Assembly (NCBI RefSeq): GCF_036250735.1
Contig: NZ_CP109430.1
Coordinates: forward strand, 6,076,001-6,140,000
DNA from: Streptosporangium sp. NBC_01495
GTDB taxonomy: Bacteria; Actinomycetota; Actinomycetes; Streptosporangiales; Streptosporangiaceae
Length of the DNA stretch: 64,000 nucleotides
Reading direction: 5' to 3'
In this document: positions 16,460 through 24,955 of the stretch, one piece after another
How positions within the stretch are numbered: position 1 is the stretch's first letter
Layout: the number at the start of each line of letters is the position of its first letter
Translations under genes and position numbers: made by a program
The notes under the pieces: generated by a model
Seen by the model: the letters and a program-made list of their open reading frames with translations, nothing else
Told to the model about the DNA's origin: nothing
The model's database searches: none

Positions 16460-17412
16460 AGTGCCTTGCCGACGCCCCCTGTTGAGTAGGCCAGAGAGCA
16501 CGATTTTGCATCAATAGCACCAAGTGCCCCGAGCAATACAGAAAACTGTGGACTTCCATGCCCTATCGGAAGCCCCGCGATAACGGGTACCCCGAGCGGC
16601 GCGAGCAGCTCCTCCAGCACCGGATAGGGGTCGCCGCAGTCGATCCAGGATCCCAGGACGAACCCGGCGGCCCCGTCGAGCGCCCCGCTCCGCAGCAGCT
16701 GGGTGAGCATCCTGTCGATCCGGTACGGCGCCTCGGTGACGTCCTCCAGCAGGACGATCCGGCCCCGCGCCGACAGCGCGTACGGCGTGCCGCAGAGCGC
16801 GGCCAGCAGGCTGAGGTTGCCACCGGTGACCGGCGCCGTGACGTCGCCGGGAACGATCACCCGGTCGCCGGTGATCGTCGGCGGGGCTCCGGCGAGCGCG
16901 GCGGTGAAGTTCTCGAAGGTGCGCGGCTCGGGCCCCTCGGGATCGCTGATCGTGGAGCTGGCCGGCATCGGCCCGAACCAGGAGGCGACGCCCAGCTCCA
17001 CGGCGAACGCGCGGTGCAGGGCGGTGACGTCGCTGGAGCCGACCAGCGCCTTGGGCCCGGCGGCCCGCATGGCGTCCCAGTCGAGGTGGCCGAGGAGGCG
17101 GGTGGCGCCGTAGCCGCCGCGGGCGCAGAACACCGCGCTCACCTCGGGATCACACCAGGCGTTCAGCAGATCGGACGCGCGGTCGGCGTCGGAACCGGCC
17201 AGGTAGCGGTCCCTGTCGAGGACGTGGGCGCCGACGACGACCTTCAGCCCGAGCCCCTCCAGGACACGGACTCCGCGCGCCAGCCGCTCGAAATCGGGAG
17301 GTCCGGACGGGGCCACCACCGCCACCGTGTCGCCCGGACGCGGCGGAGGTGGGACCGGTATCCCGGCAGCCGGTTCGTTCACTCCGCAAACGGTGCCACA
17401 CTGGGCTTTCAT
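16456..17412 (-). CDS. LD-carboxypeptidase, peptidase family S66
   Basis: A 318-residue serine peptidase that trims tetrapeptides to tripeptides in muropeptide recycling, or acts in MccF-type immunity. The S66 triad regions are present: nucleophile serine in GSSDVTALHRAF, glutamate in LLEDVTEAPYRIDRML and histidine in GLPIGHGSPQFS. GGAGGT stands 5 nt before the ATG at 17412, so this start is preferred over the GTG 30 bp inside. The start codon abuts the divergent sulfotransferase ATG in the shared hexamer CATATG. The last 40 or so codons are AT-rich with rare codons (ATA, AGT, GTA), unlike the rest of the gene. Confidence 0.88.
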   Translation of the reverse strand: MKAQCGTVCGVNEPAAGIPVPPPPRPGDTVAVVAPSGPPDFERLARGVRVLEGLGLKVVVGAHVLDRDRYLAGSDADRASDLLNAWCDPEVSAVFCARGGYGATRLLGHLDWDAMRAAGPKALVGSSDVTALHRAFAVELGVASWFGPMPASSTISDPEGPEPRTFENFTAALAGAPPTITGDRVIVPGDVTAPVTGGNLSLLAALCGTPYALSARGRIVLLEDVTEAPYRIDRMLTQLLRSGALDGAAGFVLGSWIDCGDPYPVLEELLAPLGVPVIAGLPIGHGSPQFSVLLGALGAIDAKSCSLAYSTGGVGKAL

Positions 17413-18300
17413 ATGCGACCTCCGCCCCACATCCTGGTGGTCAACGGCATCAAGGTCCGCAGGCCGGTATTCGTGCTCGCCGCCCCGCACTCCGGCGCGG
17501 ATCTGCTGGCCCGCGCCCTGAAACGCTCCCCCGGATTCCACGTCACCATGGGGCGGGCGGCGGTGGCGCACGTCGTCTACGCCTTCGCCCGGCGGCCCTC
17601 GATCGCGGGACGGGGCATGGGCGCGACCCGCGTGCTCCGCGACGCCATGGCCGAGTCCTGGCAGATCGTCCCCGGTGCCTGCGAGGAGTGCCCGGCGCCG
17701 TGCCGGGAGGCTGGCGGCGTGACCGGGGCGGGCCCCTGCGTGGCCTCGGGTTCCGTGGCCCGATTCGGCGACGCCAGCCCCGACCTGCTCTACAGCGCCT
17801 CGGTGCTGCTGCAGGCCTTCCCCGACGCCCGCTTCGTCCAGCTCATCAGGGACGGCCGCGACGTGGCCGCCGACATGCTGGCCGACCCCGCCTCCCTGAC
17901 GTGGTTCAAGCCGGCCATGCTGAGTGACGAGACGGAGTTCCCCAACCCGTTCCTCGGCGTCAACTCCGGCGAGCACCGCGAGCGCTGGAAGGCGATGCCC
18001 ACCGCGGGCAAGTGCGCGCTGCGCTGGCGCAGCGCGGTGCGGCTGTCGGCCTCGCTCCACCAGGAGCTGCCCCGGGAGCAGCTGCTGACCATGCGCTACG
18101 AGGACCTGGTCTCCTCTCCCGCCGAGTCCATGGACGGGCTCTCCCACTTCCTGGAGACGCGGGTTCCGAAGATCGCCCTGCTGGGCAGGAGCGTGCCGAA
18201 GGTCGGTGTCTGGCGCACCCGCCTGCGCGGCCAGGACGCCGAGCTGGTGGCCAAGGTCGCCCGCGAGGAGCTCACCCGCCTGGGCTACGCCTCGTCCTGA
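17413..18300 (+). CDS. Sulfotransferase family protein
   Basis: A 295-residue protein of the PAPS-dependent sulfotransferase fold. The 5'-phosphosulfate loop is degenerate (FVLAAPHSGADLLARAL, about 17-33). The 3'-phosphate region has the expected FVQLIRDGRDVAADML (about 138-153), and LTMRYEDLVSSP is the typical distal motif. A cysteine cluster (CEECPAPC) around residues 92-99 is unusual. Substrate is unknown. No Shine-Dalgarno sequence precedes the ATG; a CACACT -10-like hexamer about 10 bp upstream suggests a leaderless transcript. It is divergent from the LD-carboxypeptidase with no intergenic bases. Confidence 0.8.
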   Translation: MRPPPHILVVNGIKVRRPVFVLAAPHSGADLLARALKRSPGFHVTMGRAAVAHVVYAFARRPSIAGRGMGATRVLRDAMAESWQIVPGACEECPAPCREAGGVTGAGPCVASGSVARFGDASPDLLYSASVLLQAFPDARFVQLIRDGRDVAADMLADPASLTWFKPAMLSDETEFPNPFLGVNSGEHRERWKAMPTAGKCALRWRSAVRLSASLHQELPREQLLTMRYEDLVSSPAESMDGLSHFLETRVPKIALLGRSVPKVGVWRTRLRGQDAELVAKVAREELTRLGYASS

Positions 18301-18336
18301 CGCCGGTCCGCGTTCTCGGGGTTCCCCTGGCCGTAC

Positions 18337-18418
18337 GAGCCCCTTCACGGGGCATCGAGTGGACCGATGTCCGGCGTGAAATCGTGTTCCCACGAGCCAT
18401 GCGAGCCCCCTCACGGGG
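18337..18418. terminator. Two GC hairpins, 65 bp apart, after the sulfotransferase gene
   Basis: GAGCCCC-TTCAC-GGGGC (stem 18339-18353) and GAGCCCCC-TCAC-GGGG (stem 18407-18418) form a direct repeat and could terminate the sulfotransferase transcript. Confidence 0.5.
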
Positions 18419-18424
18419 TTGTGG

Positions 18425-18832
18425 TCACCAGCCGGGGACCTCGAACGTCGCGCCGGGCCGGATGTCCCCCGGCCGGGCCGTGACGGCCGTGGAACCGGTG
18501 CCGGGCACCGGACCCCCGCCGACGCCGTCACCGATCCGCAGCGCCCCCAGGATCGTCTCCCAGGTGCCGTCCACCGACCACCGGCGGTGCCGGTTGTAGA
18601 CGGTCTTCCAGTTGCCGTAGGCCTCCGGCAGCTTGCGCCAGGGGCAGCCGCTCCTGGTACGGAAGAACACCCCGTCGATGATCGTGCGGTGATCGGCCCA
18701 CCGGTTTCCCCGCCGGGCGTGAGCGGGCAGCAACGGCGCCAGCCGCCCCCACTCGTCGTCGGTCAGATCATCGCGTTTCAACCGGTCGTCCACGTCCCCA
18801 TGATCTAACACCATCGGTACCGGAAGATCCAC
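18425..18832 (-). pseudogene. IS5-family transposase remnant (N-terminal domain)
   Basis: The translation contains LTDDEWGRLAPLLPAHARRG followed by NRWADHRTIIDGVFFRTRSG and CPWRKLPEAYGNWKTVYNRH. This is the N-terminal DUF4096 domain of IS5/IS427-group transposases. After WETILGALRIGDG the sequence diverges into unrelated residues and stops, and the DDE catalytic domain is absent. No flanking inverted repeats were found. It is a decayed copy. Confidence 0.82.
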
Positions 18833-18925
18833 TCAGAGCCGCGCCGCCGGACGTCGTCAGCCACCGGGAGATCCGGCCGAACCGGTGCCGGGACAGGTCC
18901 GGAGGTCCGGGGCCGGGCCTGGCCT

Positions 18926-19001
18926 CGGAAGAGGTCAGGAGGACGGCCAGGGCAGCCTGGAGGGCCGCTGCCACGGCCGGGGGCGCCCGGAAGAGGTCAG
19001 G
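18926..19001. repeat. Imperfect 62-bp duplication of the ABC exporter 3' end
   Basis: CGGAAGAGGTCAGG, which contains the stop codon of the ABC exporter (18997-18999), occurs at 18988-19001 and again 62 bp downstream at 18926-18939, with related GGCCGGG-rich sequence before both. Confidence 0.6.
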
Positions 19002-20868
19002 TCCGGCTGAACTGGGTCCGGTAGAGCTCGGCGTAGACCGCCCCCCTGGCCAGCAGCTCCTCGTGGCGGCCCCGCTCGACCACCCGGCCGTCCTGGACCA
19101 CCAGGATCTGGTCGGCCTCGCGGATCGTGGACAGCCGGTGGGCGATGACCAGCGAGGTGCGCCCGGCCAGCGCGACCTTCAGCGCCTGCTGGACGGCGGC
19201 CTCGGACTCGGAGTCGAGGTGCGCGGTGGCCTCGTCGAGGACGACCACGCGGGGCGCCTTGAGCAGCAGTCTCGCCAGGGCCAGCCGCTGCTTCTCGCCA
19301 CCGGACAGCCGGTGGCCCCGGTCGCCCACCACGGTCTCCAGGCCGTCGGGGAGGTCCAGGACCAGGTCGGAGATCTGGGCGGCGCGCAGGGCGTCCCAGA
19401 TCTCCTCGTCGGTGGCCCCCGGCCTGGCGTAGCGGAGGTTGGCCCCGATGGTGTCGTGGAACAGGTGGGCGTCCTGCATGACGACTCCCACGGTGTCGCG
19501 CAGGGAGGCCAGGGTGGCGTCGCGCACGTCCAGGCCGTTGACGCGGACCGCGCCCTCGTTGACGTCGTAGAGACGGGAGACCAGGCCGGTGATGGTGGTC
19601 TTCCCCGCGCCCGAGGGGCCGACCAGGGCGACCATCTCGCCGGGGCGGGCGGTGAAGGTGACGCCGCGCAGCACCTCGTGACCCGGCCCGGTGTCGGGGC
19701 GGGCCACCGCCTCCAGCGAGGCCAGCGACACCTCCGAGGCCGACGGGTATCTGAACCGGACGTCCTCGAACTCCACGGAGGCCGGGCCGCCGGGAAGGGG
19801 CCGGGCGCCGGGCCTCTCGGCGATCATGGGCTGCAGGTCGAGCACCTCGAAGACCCGGTCGAAGCTCACCAGGGCGGTCATCACGTCCACGTGCACGTTC
19901 GACAGGCTCGTCAGGGGGCCGTACAGACGCATCAGGAGGGCGGCGAGCGCCACGAGGGTGCCGAGCTCGAAGACGTCGGAGACGGCCAGCACGCCGCCCA
20001 CGCCGTACACCAGGGCGGTGGCCAGCGCCGCGACCAGGCCGAGCGCGACGCGGAAGACCGTCCCGTACATGCCGACGGTGACGCCGACGTCGCGCACCCG
20101 CCCCGCCCTGCCGCCGAAGGCGGCGGTCTCGTCGGCCGGGCGGCCGTACAGCTTGGCGACCATGGCCCCGGCGACGTTGAAACGCTCGGTCATCATGGTG
20201 CTCATCTCGGCGTCGAGCTCCATCTGCTCGCGGGTGAGCCCGGACATCTTCCTGCCGACCCACTTCGCGGGGAAGATGAAGATCGGTAACAGCACGAGGG
20301 CGACGAGGGTGATCTGCCACGAGAGCACCAGCATGGCGCCGAGCACCAGCACCAGCATGACCACGTTGGCCACGACCGACGACAGGGTGCTGGTCAGGGC
20401 GCGCTGGGCGCCGATGACGTCGGTGTTGAGCCGGGAGACCAGGGCACCGGTCTGGGTACGGGTGAAGAAGGCCACGGGCATCCGCTGGACGTGGTCGAAG
20501 ACCTCGGTGCGCAGGTTGTAGATGAGGCCCTCGCCGATCCGCGAGGAGAACCAGCGCTGGGCCAGGGTGAGCGCCCCGTCGGCGACCGCCAGACCCGCGA
20601 TGACCAGCGCGAGGGCGACCACCACCCCCTGGCGCTTGGCGATGATGCCGTCGTCGATGATCGCCTTCATCAGCAGCGGGTTGGCGATCACGATGACCGA
20701 GCCGACCACGACCAGCGCGAGGAAGGCGGCGATCTGCCGCGAGAAGGGCTGTGCGTAGCGGGCGATGCGCCTGACCGTGCCCGGGGCGAGACGCTGTTTG
20801 GTCACCGAGCTGTCACGCCGGAACGAGACCATCGCCTGGGGACCGAGTCCCCCACCCATCATCGCCAT
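18997..20868 (-). CDS. ABC exporter, fused membrane and ATPase domains
   Basis: A 623-residue half-transporter with six transmembrane helices (about 45-330) and a C-terminal ATPase. Walker A is GPSGAGKTT, the signature is LSGGEKQRLALAR, Walker B is VVVLDEATAHLDS and the H-loop is IAHRLST. It would act as a homodimer or with a partner, exporting lipids, peptides or drugs; substrate is unknown. AGGAGG lies 4 nt before the ATG. A perfect inverted repeat precedes that Shine-Dalgarno sequence. No adjacent ABC partner is present. Confidence 0.93.
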   Translation of the reverse strand: MAMMGGGLGPQAMVSFRRDSSVTKQRLAPGTVRRIARYAQPFSRQIAAFLALVVVGSVIVIANPLLMKAIIDDGIIAKRQGVVVALALVIAGLAVADGALTLAQRWFSSRIGEGLIYNLRTEVFDHVQRMPVAFFTRTQTGALVSRLNTDVIGAQRALTSTLSSVVANVVMLVLVLGAMLVLSWQITLVALVLLPIFIFPAKWVGRKMSGLTREQMELDAEMSTMMTERFNVAGAMVAKLYGRPADETAAFGGRAGRVRDVGVTVGMYGTVFRVALGLVAALATALVYGVGGVLAVSDVFELGTLVALAALLMRLYGPLTSLSNVHVDVMTALVSFDRVFEVLDLQPMIAERPGARPLPGGPASVEFEDVRFRYPSASEVSLASLEAVARPDTGPGHEVLRGVTFTARPGEMVALVGPSGAGKTTITGLVSRLYDVNEGAVRVNGLDVRDATLASLRDTVGVVMQDAHLFHDTIGANLRYARPGATDEEIWDALRAAQISDLVLDLPDGLETVVGDRGHRLSGGEKQRLALARLLLKAPRVVVLDEATAHLDSESEAAVQQALKVALAGRTSLVIAHRLSTIREADQILVVQDGRVVERGRHEELLARGAVYAELYRTQFSRT

Positions 20869-20878
20869 ATGGCCTCCT

Positions 20879-20900
20879 CTCCCGATGCGAGCATCGGGAG
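20879..20900. promoter_or_regulatory. Perfect 10-bp inverted repeat in the ABC exporter leader
   Basis: CTCCCGATGC-GA-GCATCGGGAG lies immediately upstream of the exporter Shine-Dalgarno sequence. It could be a repressor operator or an RNA hairpin controlling translation. Confidence 0.6.
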
Positions 20901-20956
20901 AAGCGCGATCATTCCCCTGTCAGCTTGAGGCGAACACCTGTGCTCCGCGGGACGGC

Positions 20957-21760
20957 CTATCCGAAGAGCGCCTTGACGCGCTTCGCCTGCTCGCGCGCCT
21001 CGGCCGCGCCCTGCTCGGCCAGTGTGCGCCCCGAAGCCCCCTGAAGCAGCCGCTTGGTGGCCGTCGCGGCGTCGCGGTCGGTCGCCAGCAGCGCGTCGGT
21101 CAGGTCGCGTACGGCCTGCGTCAGCTCCCCCGGCGCGACGACCAGCTCGGCCAGGCCGATCCTCGCCGCCTCCCGCGCCCCCACGACGCGGGCGGTGAGG
21201 CAGATCTCGATCGCCCTCGACAGGCCCACCAGGTCGACCAGCGGCTTGGTGCCGGTCAGGTCGGGAACCAGCCCGAGGGCGGGCTCCTTCATGCACAGTT
21301 TGGCGTCGTCCGCCAGGACCCGCAGATCGCAGGCGAGCGCCAGTTGGAACCCCGCACCGATCGCGTGGCCCTGAACGGCCGCCACTGAGACGATGTCGGG
21401 ACGCCTCAGCCAGAGAAAACCCCGTTGGGCCCGCGTCACCCGCTCGGCGAAGGCCGCCTCGTCGAGTGTCGCGGAGGTCGCGAACGACCCCTGCCCTGGA
21501 ACCCCCTCCGGAGTGAACATCCTCAGATCGATCCCAGCCGAGAAGGACGGCCCCTCACCTCTGATCACGACGACCCTCACCTGCTGCGGCAGGCCGTCAC
21601 CGATATGAGCCAGAGCCGACCAGGTAGCGAACGTCTGAGCGTTTCGCTTCTCCGGACGGTCCAGCGTGATCGTCGCGATCTCGCCGTCCACCTCGTAGCG
21701 CAGACCGACCTCCTTGAGAGAGATCTCCTCCGCACTCCCCCCGAACGCCACTTCCGCCAT
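20957..21760 (-). CDS. Enoyl-CoA hydratase/isomerase family protein
   Basis: A 267-residue crotonase-fold protein. The CoA and oxyanion-hole segments are seen in FSAGIDLRMF (about 72-81) and VQGHAIGAGFQLALACDLRV (about 129-148), then KEPALGLVPDLTGTKPLVDL. The usual second glutamate pair is not clearly conserved: the GLVPD segment carries an aspartate. Hydratase activity is therefore likely but not certain, and isomerase or hydrolase roles are possible. The gene is flanked by the ABC exporter and a small HTH gene on the same strand. Confidence 0.88.
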   Translation of the reverse strand: MAEVAFGGSAEEISLKEVGLRYEVDGEIATITLDRPEKRNAQTFATWSALAHIGDGLPQQVRVVVIRGEGPSFSAGIDLRMFTPEGVPGQGSFATSATLDEAAFAERVTRAQRGFLWLRRPDIVSVAAVQGHAIGAGFQLALACDLRVLADDAKLCMKEPALGLVPDLTGTKPLVDLVGLSRAIEICLTARVVGAREAARIGLAELVVAPGELTQAVRDLTDALLATDRDAATATKRLLQGASGRTLAEQGAAEAREQAKRVKALFG

Positions 21761-21892
21761 CGCCGTTCTCCCACCCTCGGTGTCCGCCTCGCCCGAGCCT
21801 ATCGATTCCCCAGAATGAGGTTCTACAGGTCCGGGCGGGGACGGCTTCGGCGTGGGGGACGAGCGGCTGCGGTCGCGCGTTCCGAGGCGGGG

Positions 21893-22108
21893 TCAGCGCT
21901 TGGACTTGCCTCGGGTGGCGCCACCGCGCCCGCGCAGAGTCACACCGGACTCGCTCAGGATGCGGTGGATGAACCCGTATGACCTGCCGGTCGAAGCGGC
22001 CAGGGCACGGATGCTTTCACCCGCGCTGTAGCGCTTCTTGAGATCGGAGGCCAGTTTTTCACGATCGGCCCCGGTAACCCGGGTGCCCTTCTTCAGAGTC
22101 TCGGCCAC
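21893..22108 (-). CDS. Small helix-turn-helix protein, 71 residues
   Basis: A basic protein (MAETLKKGTRVTGADREKLA at the start, RGRGGATRGKSKR at the end). It has a central helix-turn-helix reading SIRALAASTGRSYGFIHRIL, similar to resolvase or Hin-type HTH modules. Small stand-alone proteins of this kind are common in actinomycetes, but their targets are unknown to me. The GTG start has an excellent AGGAGG six to seven nt upstream. It lies between the ABC-F and enoyl-CoA hydratase genes on the same strand. Confidence 0.8.
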   Translation of the reverse strand: MAETLKKGTRVTGADREKLASDLKKRYSAGESIRALAASTGRSYGFIHRILSESGVTLRGRGGATRGKSKR

Positions 22109-22222
22109 GAGTACCTCCTGTAGTGCCAGACTTCCGCAGCGTTACACACGCCATGATCAGTCATTTCAACGAGATCGGCTACCTACTCCACGGGAAAAGA
22201 TCCGTACCCGCTCAAATTAAGA

Positions 22223-23821
22223 TCAGGCAAGTGCCACAAGATCGGAAAATTCGTCGCTCCATGCGTCTTCAACTCCGTCAGGCAGCAAGATCACCCTATC
22301 GGGTCGTAGAGCCTCTACAGCACCCTCATCATGCGTGACGAGCACAATCGCCCCAGAATAGGACGTTAGGGCCGAAAGTACCTGCTCCCTGCTGGCCGGA
22401 TCAAGGTTGTTCGTGGGCTCGTCGAGAAGGAGGACGTTGGCCGCGGACAGCACCAGCGTGGCCAGCGCCAGCCGCGTCTTCTCCCCGCCCGACAGCACCC
22501 CCGCGGGCTTGTCCACGTCGTCGCCGGTGAACAGGAACGAGCCCAGCACCTTGCGCAGCTCCACGTCGGGGAGCTCTCCCCCGGCCGAGCGCATGTTCTC
22601 CAGCACGGTGCGCTCGGGGTCGATCGTCTCGTGCTCCTGCGCGTAGTAGCCCAGTTTGAGCCCGTGTCCCGGCTTGACCGCACCGGTGTCCGGCTCCTCG
22701 ATGCCGCCGAGAATCCGCAGCAGAGTGGTCTTTCCCGCGCCGTTCAGGCCGAGGATGACGACCCTGCTCCCCCTGTCGACGGCGGCGTCGACGTCGGTGA
22801 AGACCTCCAGGGAGCCGTACGACTTCGACAGCCCCTCCGCCATGATCGGGGTGCGCCCGCACGGGGCGGGCTGGGGGAAGCGCAGTTTGGCGACCTTGTC
22901 GCTGCGCCGCTCCACCTCCAGGCCCGAAAGCAGGCGCTCGGCCCGGCGCTGCATGTCCTGCGCCGCCTTGGCCTTGGTGGCCTTGGCGCGCATCTTGTCG
23001 GCCTGCGACATCAGGGCCGAGGCCTGCTTCTCGGCGTTGGCGCGCTCACGCCTCCTGCGCTTCTCGTCGGTCTCCCGCTGGGTCAGATATGCCTTCCAGC
23101 CGACGTTGTAGGTGTCGATCACCGCACGGTTGGCGTCGAGGTGCAGGACGCGGTTTACCGTCGCTTCAAGAAGCGAGACATCGTGGCTAATAATGATCAA
23201 GCCGCCCTGGTGGGATCGTAAAAAATCACGAAGCCACCCGATTGAGTCCGCATCTAGGTGGTTTGTCGGCTCGTCAAGCAGGAGAGTCTCCGCCCCGCTG
23301 AAGAGGATCCGGGCCAGTTCCACCCGCCTGCGCTGCCCTCCCGAGAGGGTCTCCAGCGGCTGGCCGAGCACCCGGTCGGGCAGCCCCAGGCTGGAGGCGA
23401 TGGAGGCGGCCTCCGACTCGGCGGCGTACCCGCCCAGGACGTGCAGCCGGTCCTCCAGGCGCCCGTAGGCGCGGACCGCGCGGTCTCTCGTGCGGTCGTC
23501 GGCCGAGGACATGCCGGACTCGGCCTCGCGCAGCTCGCGCAGCACCTGGTCGAGCCCGCGGGCCGACAGGATGCGGTCGCGGGCGAGCACGTGCAGGTCG
23601 CCGGTGCGCGGGTCCTGCGGCAGGTAGCCGACCTCGCCACTGATGGAGACCGTGCCCGAGGCGGCCGACCCCTCTCCCGCGAGCACGCGGGTCAGCGTGG
23701 TCTTCCCGGCCCCGTTCCGGCCGACGAGCCCGATCTTGTCGCCGGGGTTCACCCGGAAGGACGCGGCCTCGATGAGCAACCGGGCCCCGGCCCGCAATTC
23801 GATGTCAGAAGCTACGATCAT
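22223..23821 (-). CDS. ABC-F family ATPase (translation factor or antibiotic-resistance type)
   Basis: A 532-residue protein with two ATPase domains and no membrane segments. Walker A motifs are GRNGAGKTT and GLNGAGKTT, signatures LSGGQRRRVELAR and LSGGEKTRLALA, with LLLDEPTNHLD and LLLDEPTNNLD. The inter-domain linker is long, charged and helical (RRRRERANAEKQASALMSQA region), the segment that reaches into the ribosome in ABC-F proteins. Some members protect ribosomes from antibiotics; others relieve stalling. The start MIVASDIELRAG is chosen because domain 1 begins there. The last 50 codons and a patch near 23160-23280 are less GC-rich, with rare codons such as CTA. Confidence 0.92.
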   Translation of the reverse strand: MIVASDIELRAGARLLIEAASFRVNPGDKIGLVGRNGAGKTTLTRVLAGEGSAASGTVSISGEVGYLPQDPRTGDLHVLARDRILSARGLDQVLRELREAESGMSSADDRTRDRAVRAYGRLEDRLHVLGGYAAESEAASIASSLGLPDRVLGQPLETLSGGQRRRVELARILFSGAETLLLDEPTNHLDADSIGWLRDFLRSHQGGLIIISHDVSLLEATVNRVLHLDANRAVIDTYNVGWKAYLTQRETDEKRRRRERANAEKQASALMSQADKMRAKATKAKAAQDMQRRAERLLSGLEVERRSDKVAKLRFPQPAPCGRTPIMAEGLSKSYGSLEVFTDVDAAVDRGSRVVILGLNGAGKTTLLRILGGIEEPDTGAVKPGHGLKLGYYAQEHETIDPERTVLENMRSAGGELPDVELRKVLGSFLFTGDDVDKPAGVLSGGEKTRLALATLVLSAANVLLLDEPTNNLDPASREQVLSALTSYSGAIVLVTHDEGAVEALRPDRVILLPDGVEDAWSDEFSDLVALA

Positions 23822-24040
23822 GGTTGGAGAACACTCCCAGCAGGAAATACACAGGCTCACTTCACTGTGGCCGAACCCGCCGCGCCCTGTGTCTCCCGGC
23901 TCTCGGCTCGGCCGTCTCGCCTTCATCGGGACGACGGTCAATCGGGAGTGCGCATACCGATCAGTGTACGGCGCGGCACCGGCCGGCTTCTCCACGATTA
24001 CGCGAGCCCCTGTCAGGCGGAGCCCCCGTCCAGCGGGACC

Positions 24041-24167
24041 CGCTCACAGGAAGCCCGCTCACACAGGCCTCACACAGGCCTCACTCACGCGGAACTCCCA
24101 CAGAACCCGCTCAAACGGGCCTCGCTCACGCGGAGCCCGCTCACGCGGAGCCCGCTCACGCGGTGCC
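24041..24167. repeat. Degenerate 15-bp tandem array upstream of the ABC-F gene
   Basis: The 364-bp gap 23822-24185 has no gene. Its left part may be the ABC-F leader. Its right part is an array with consensus CGCTCACGCGGAGCC: near-perfect copies at 24123, 24138 and 24153, and diverged copies from 24041. It is too short and degenerate for a CRISPR array. Confidence 0.75.
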
Positions 24168-24185
24168 CGACCGCGCGGAACCCGG

Positions 24186-24842
24186 CTACACCGGGTCGCT
24201 CACCCTGATGCGGACCGCGCGGAACTGGGCGGGGGTGTCCTTGAGGATCACCAGCCGCGGATCGGGGACCGTCAGGAAGGGCTCGGTCTCCAGCGCGAAG
24301 ACCGGGGCGAGCCTGCGGTCGGGCCGCAACGCGTCGACCGCGCGCCGGTCTCCGCCCAGCACGACGGCCTCCAGCTCCCCCACGTGCGGACCGAGGACGC
24401 GCAGCGCCACCTCGGCCGCCGCCTCGTGCGCCTGGTCCACCTGCTTCTCCCTGCGCCGGGCGAAGCGCCGCTGTGACCAGCCGCCCGCCGCGCTGCGCCC
24501 GTGGACCTGCCGCGAGCCGACCTTGGAGGAGAGCAGCTCCTCGCCCTGGAAGATCCCCGCCGCGTGGCCGCCCAGCCGTACGAGCAGCACGCCGATCCTG
24601 CGCTCGGTGCGCACGTGGGTGACCAGGCGTGCCATCGGGCCGCCCCCGGAGGGGGTCAGCGGCGGGAACGGCACCTGGCACTCGGCGACCGCGCCGTCCG
24701 CGCCCTCGAGGCGTACGACGGAGGCCGAGGCCGTCACGCTCGGCGGGCCGTGCCGGTCGACGAAGCCGTCGATCCAGCGGTTCAGGCGCTCGGGCGCCAC
24801 GGAGACCCAGCGGCCTCCCCCTTTGGCCGGTCGCGACGTCAT
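24186..24842 (-). CDS. acVLRF1-type peptidyl-tRNA hydrolase (Vms1/ANKZF1-like release factor)
   Basis: A 218-residue protein with the hallmark of actinobacterial VLRF1. The segment GSRQVHGRSAAGGWSQRRFA includes the GGWSQ loop, whose glutamine corresponds to the catalytic residue of Vms1/ANKZF1 and whose fold resembles eRF1. Such factors cleave peptidyl-tRNA on stalled or split ribosomes. The chosen ATG at 24842 starts MTSRPAKGGGRWVSV; an upstream in-frame ATG would add an unlikely basic extension. The ABC-F gene lies downstream on the same strand, a suggestive pairing of two ribosome-acting factors. Confidence 0.85.
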   Translation of the reverse strand: MTSRPAKGGGRWVSVAPERLNRWIDGFVDRHGPPSVTASASVVRLEGADGAVAECQVPFPPLTPSGGGPMARLVTHVRTERRIGVLLVRLGGHAAGIFQGEELLSSKVGSRQVHGRSAAGGWSQRRFARRREKQVDQAHEAAAEVALRVLGPHVGELEAVVLGGDRRAVDALRPDRRLAPVFALETEPFLTVPDPRLVILKDTPAQFRAVRIRVSDPV

Positions 24843-24924
24843 GGAACGCGACACTACCGGCTGACCTCGCCGGACACACCGTCCCACCGGCCAAGTCCAA
24901 CGAATGGCGAAATATCGGTGAACA

Positions 24925-24946
24925 TCACAGTGCGTTACTTCTGTGA
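24925..24946. promoter_or_regulatory. Inverted repeat TCACAG-N10-CTGTGA upstream of the EAL-CBS gene
   Basis: Perfect 6-bp arms lie 9 bp before the ATG of the EAL-CBS gene, in locally AT-rich sequence. A repressor bound here would block initiation. The arm order is the inverse of a CRP site. Confidence 0.45.
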
Positions 24947-24955
24947 CGATAAATA

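Noticed and set aside
24041-24167. Possible CRISPR array
   Set aside because: Units are 15 bp, contiguous without spacers, degenerate, and no cas gene is present. The same applies to the arrays at 28584 and 59597.
24925-24946. CRP-type site
   Set aside because: CRP sites are TGTGA-N6-TCACA; here the arms are in the reverse order with a 10-bp gap, so it is reported only as an unassigned inverted repeat.
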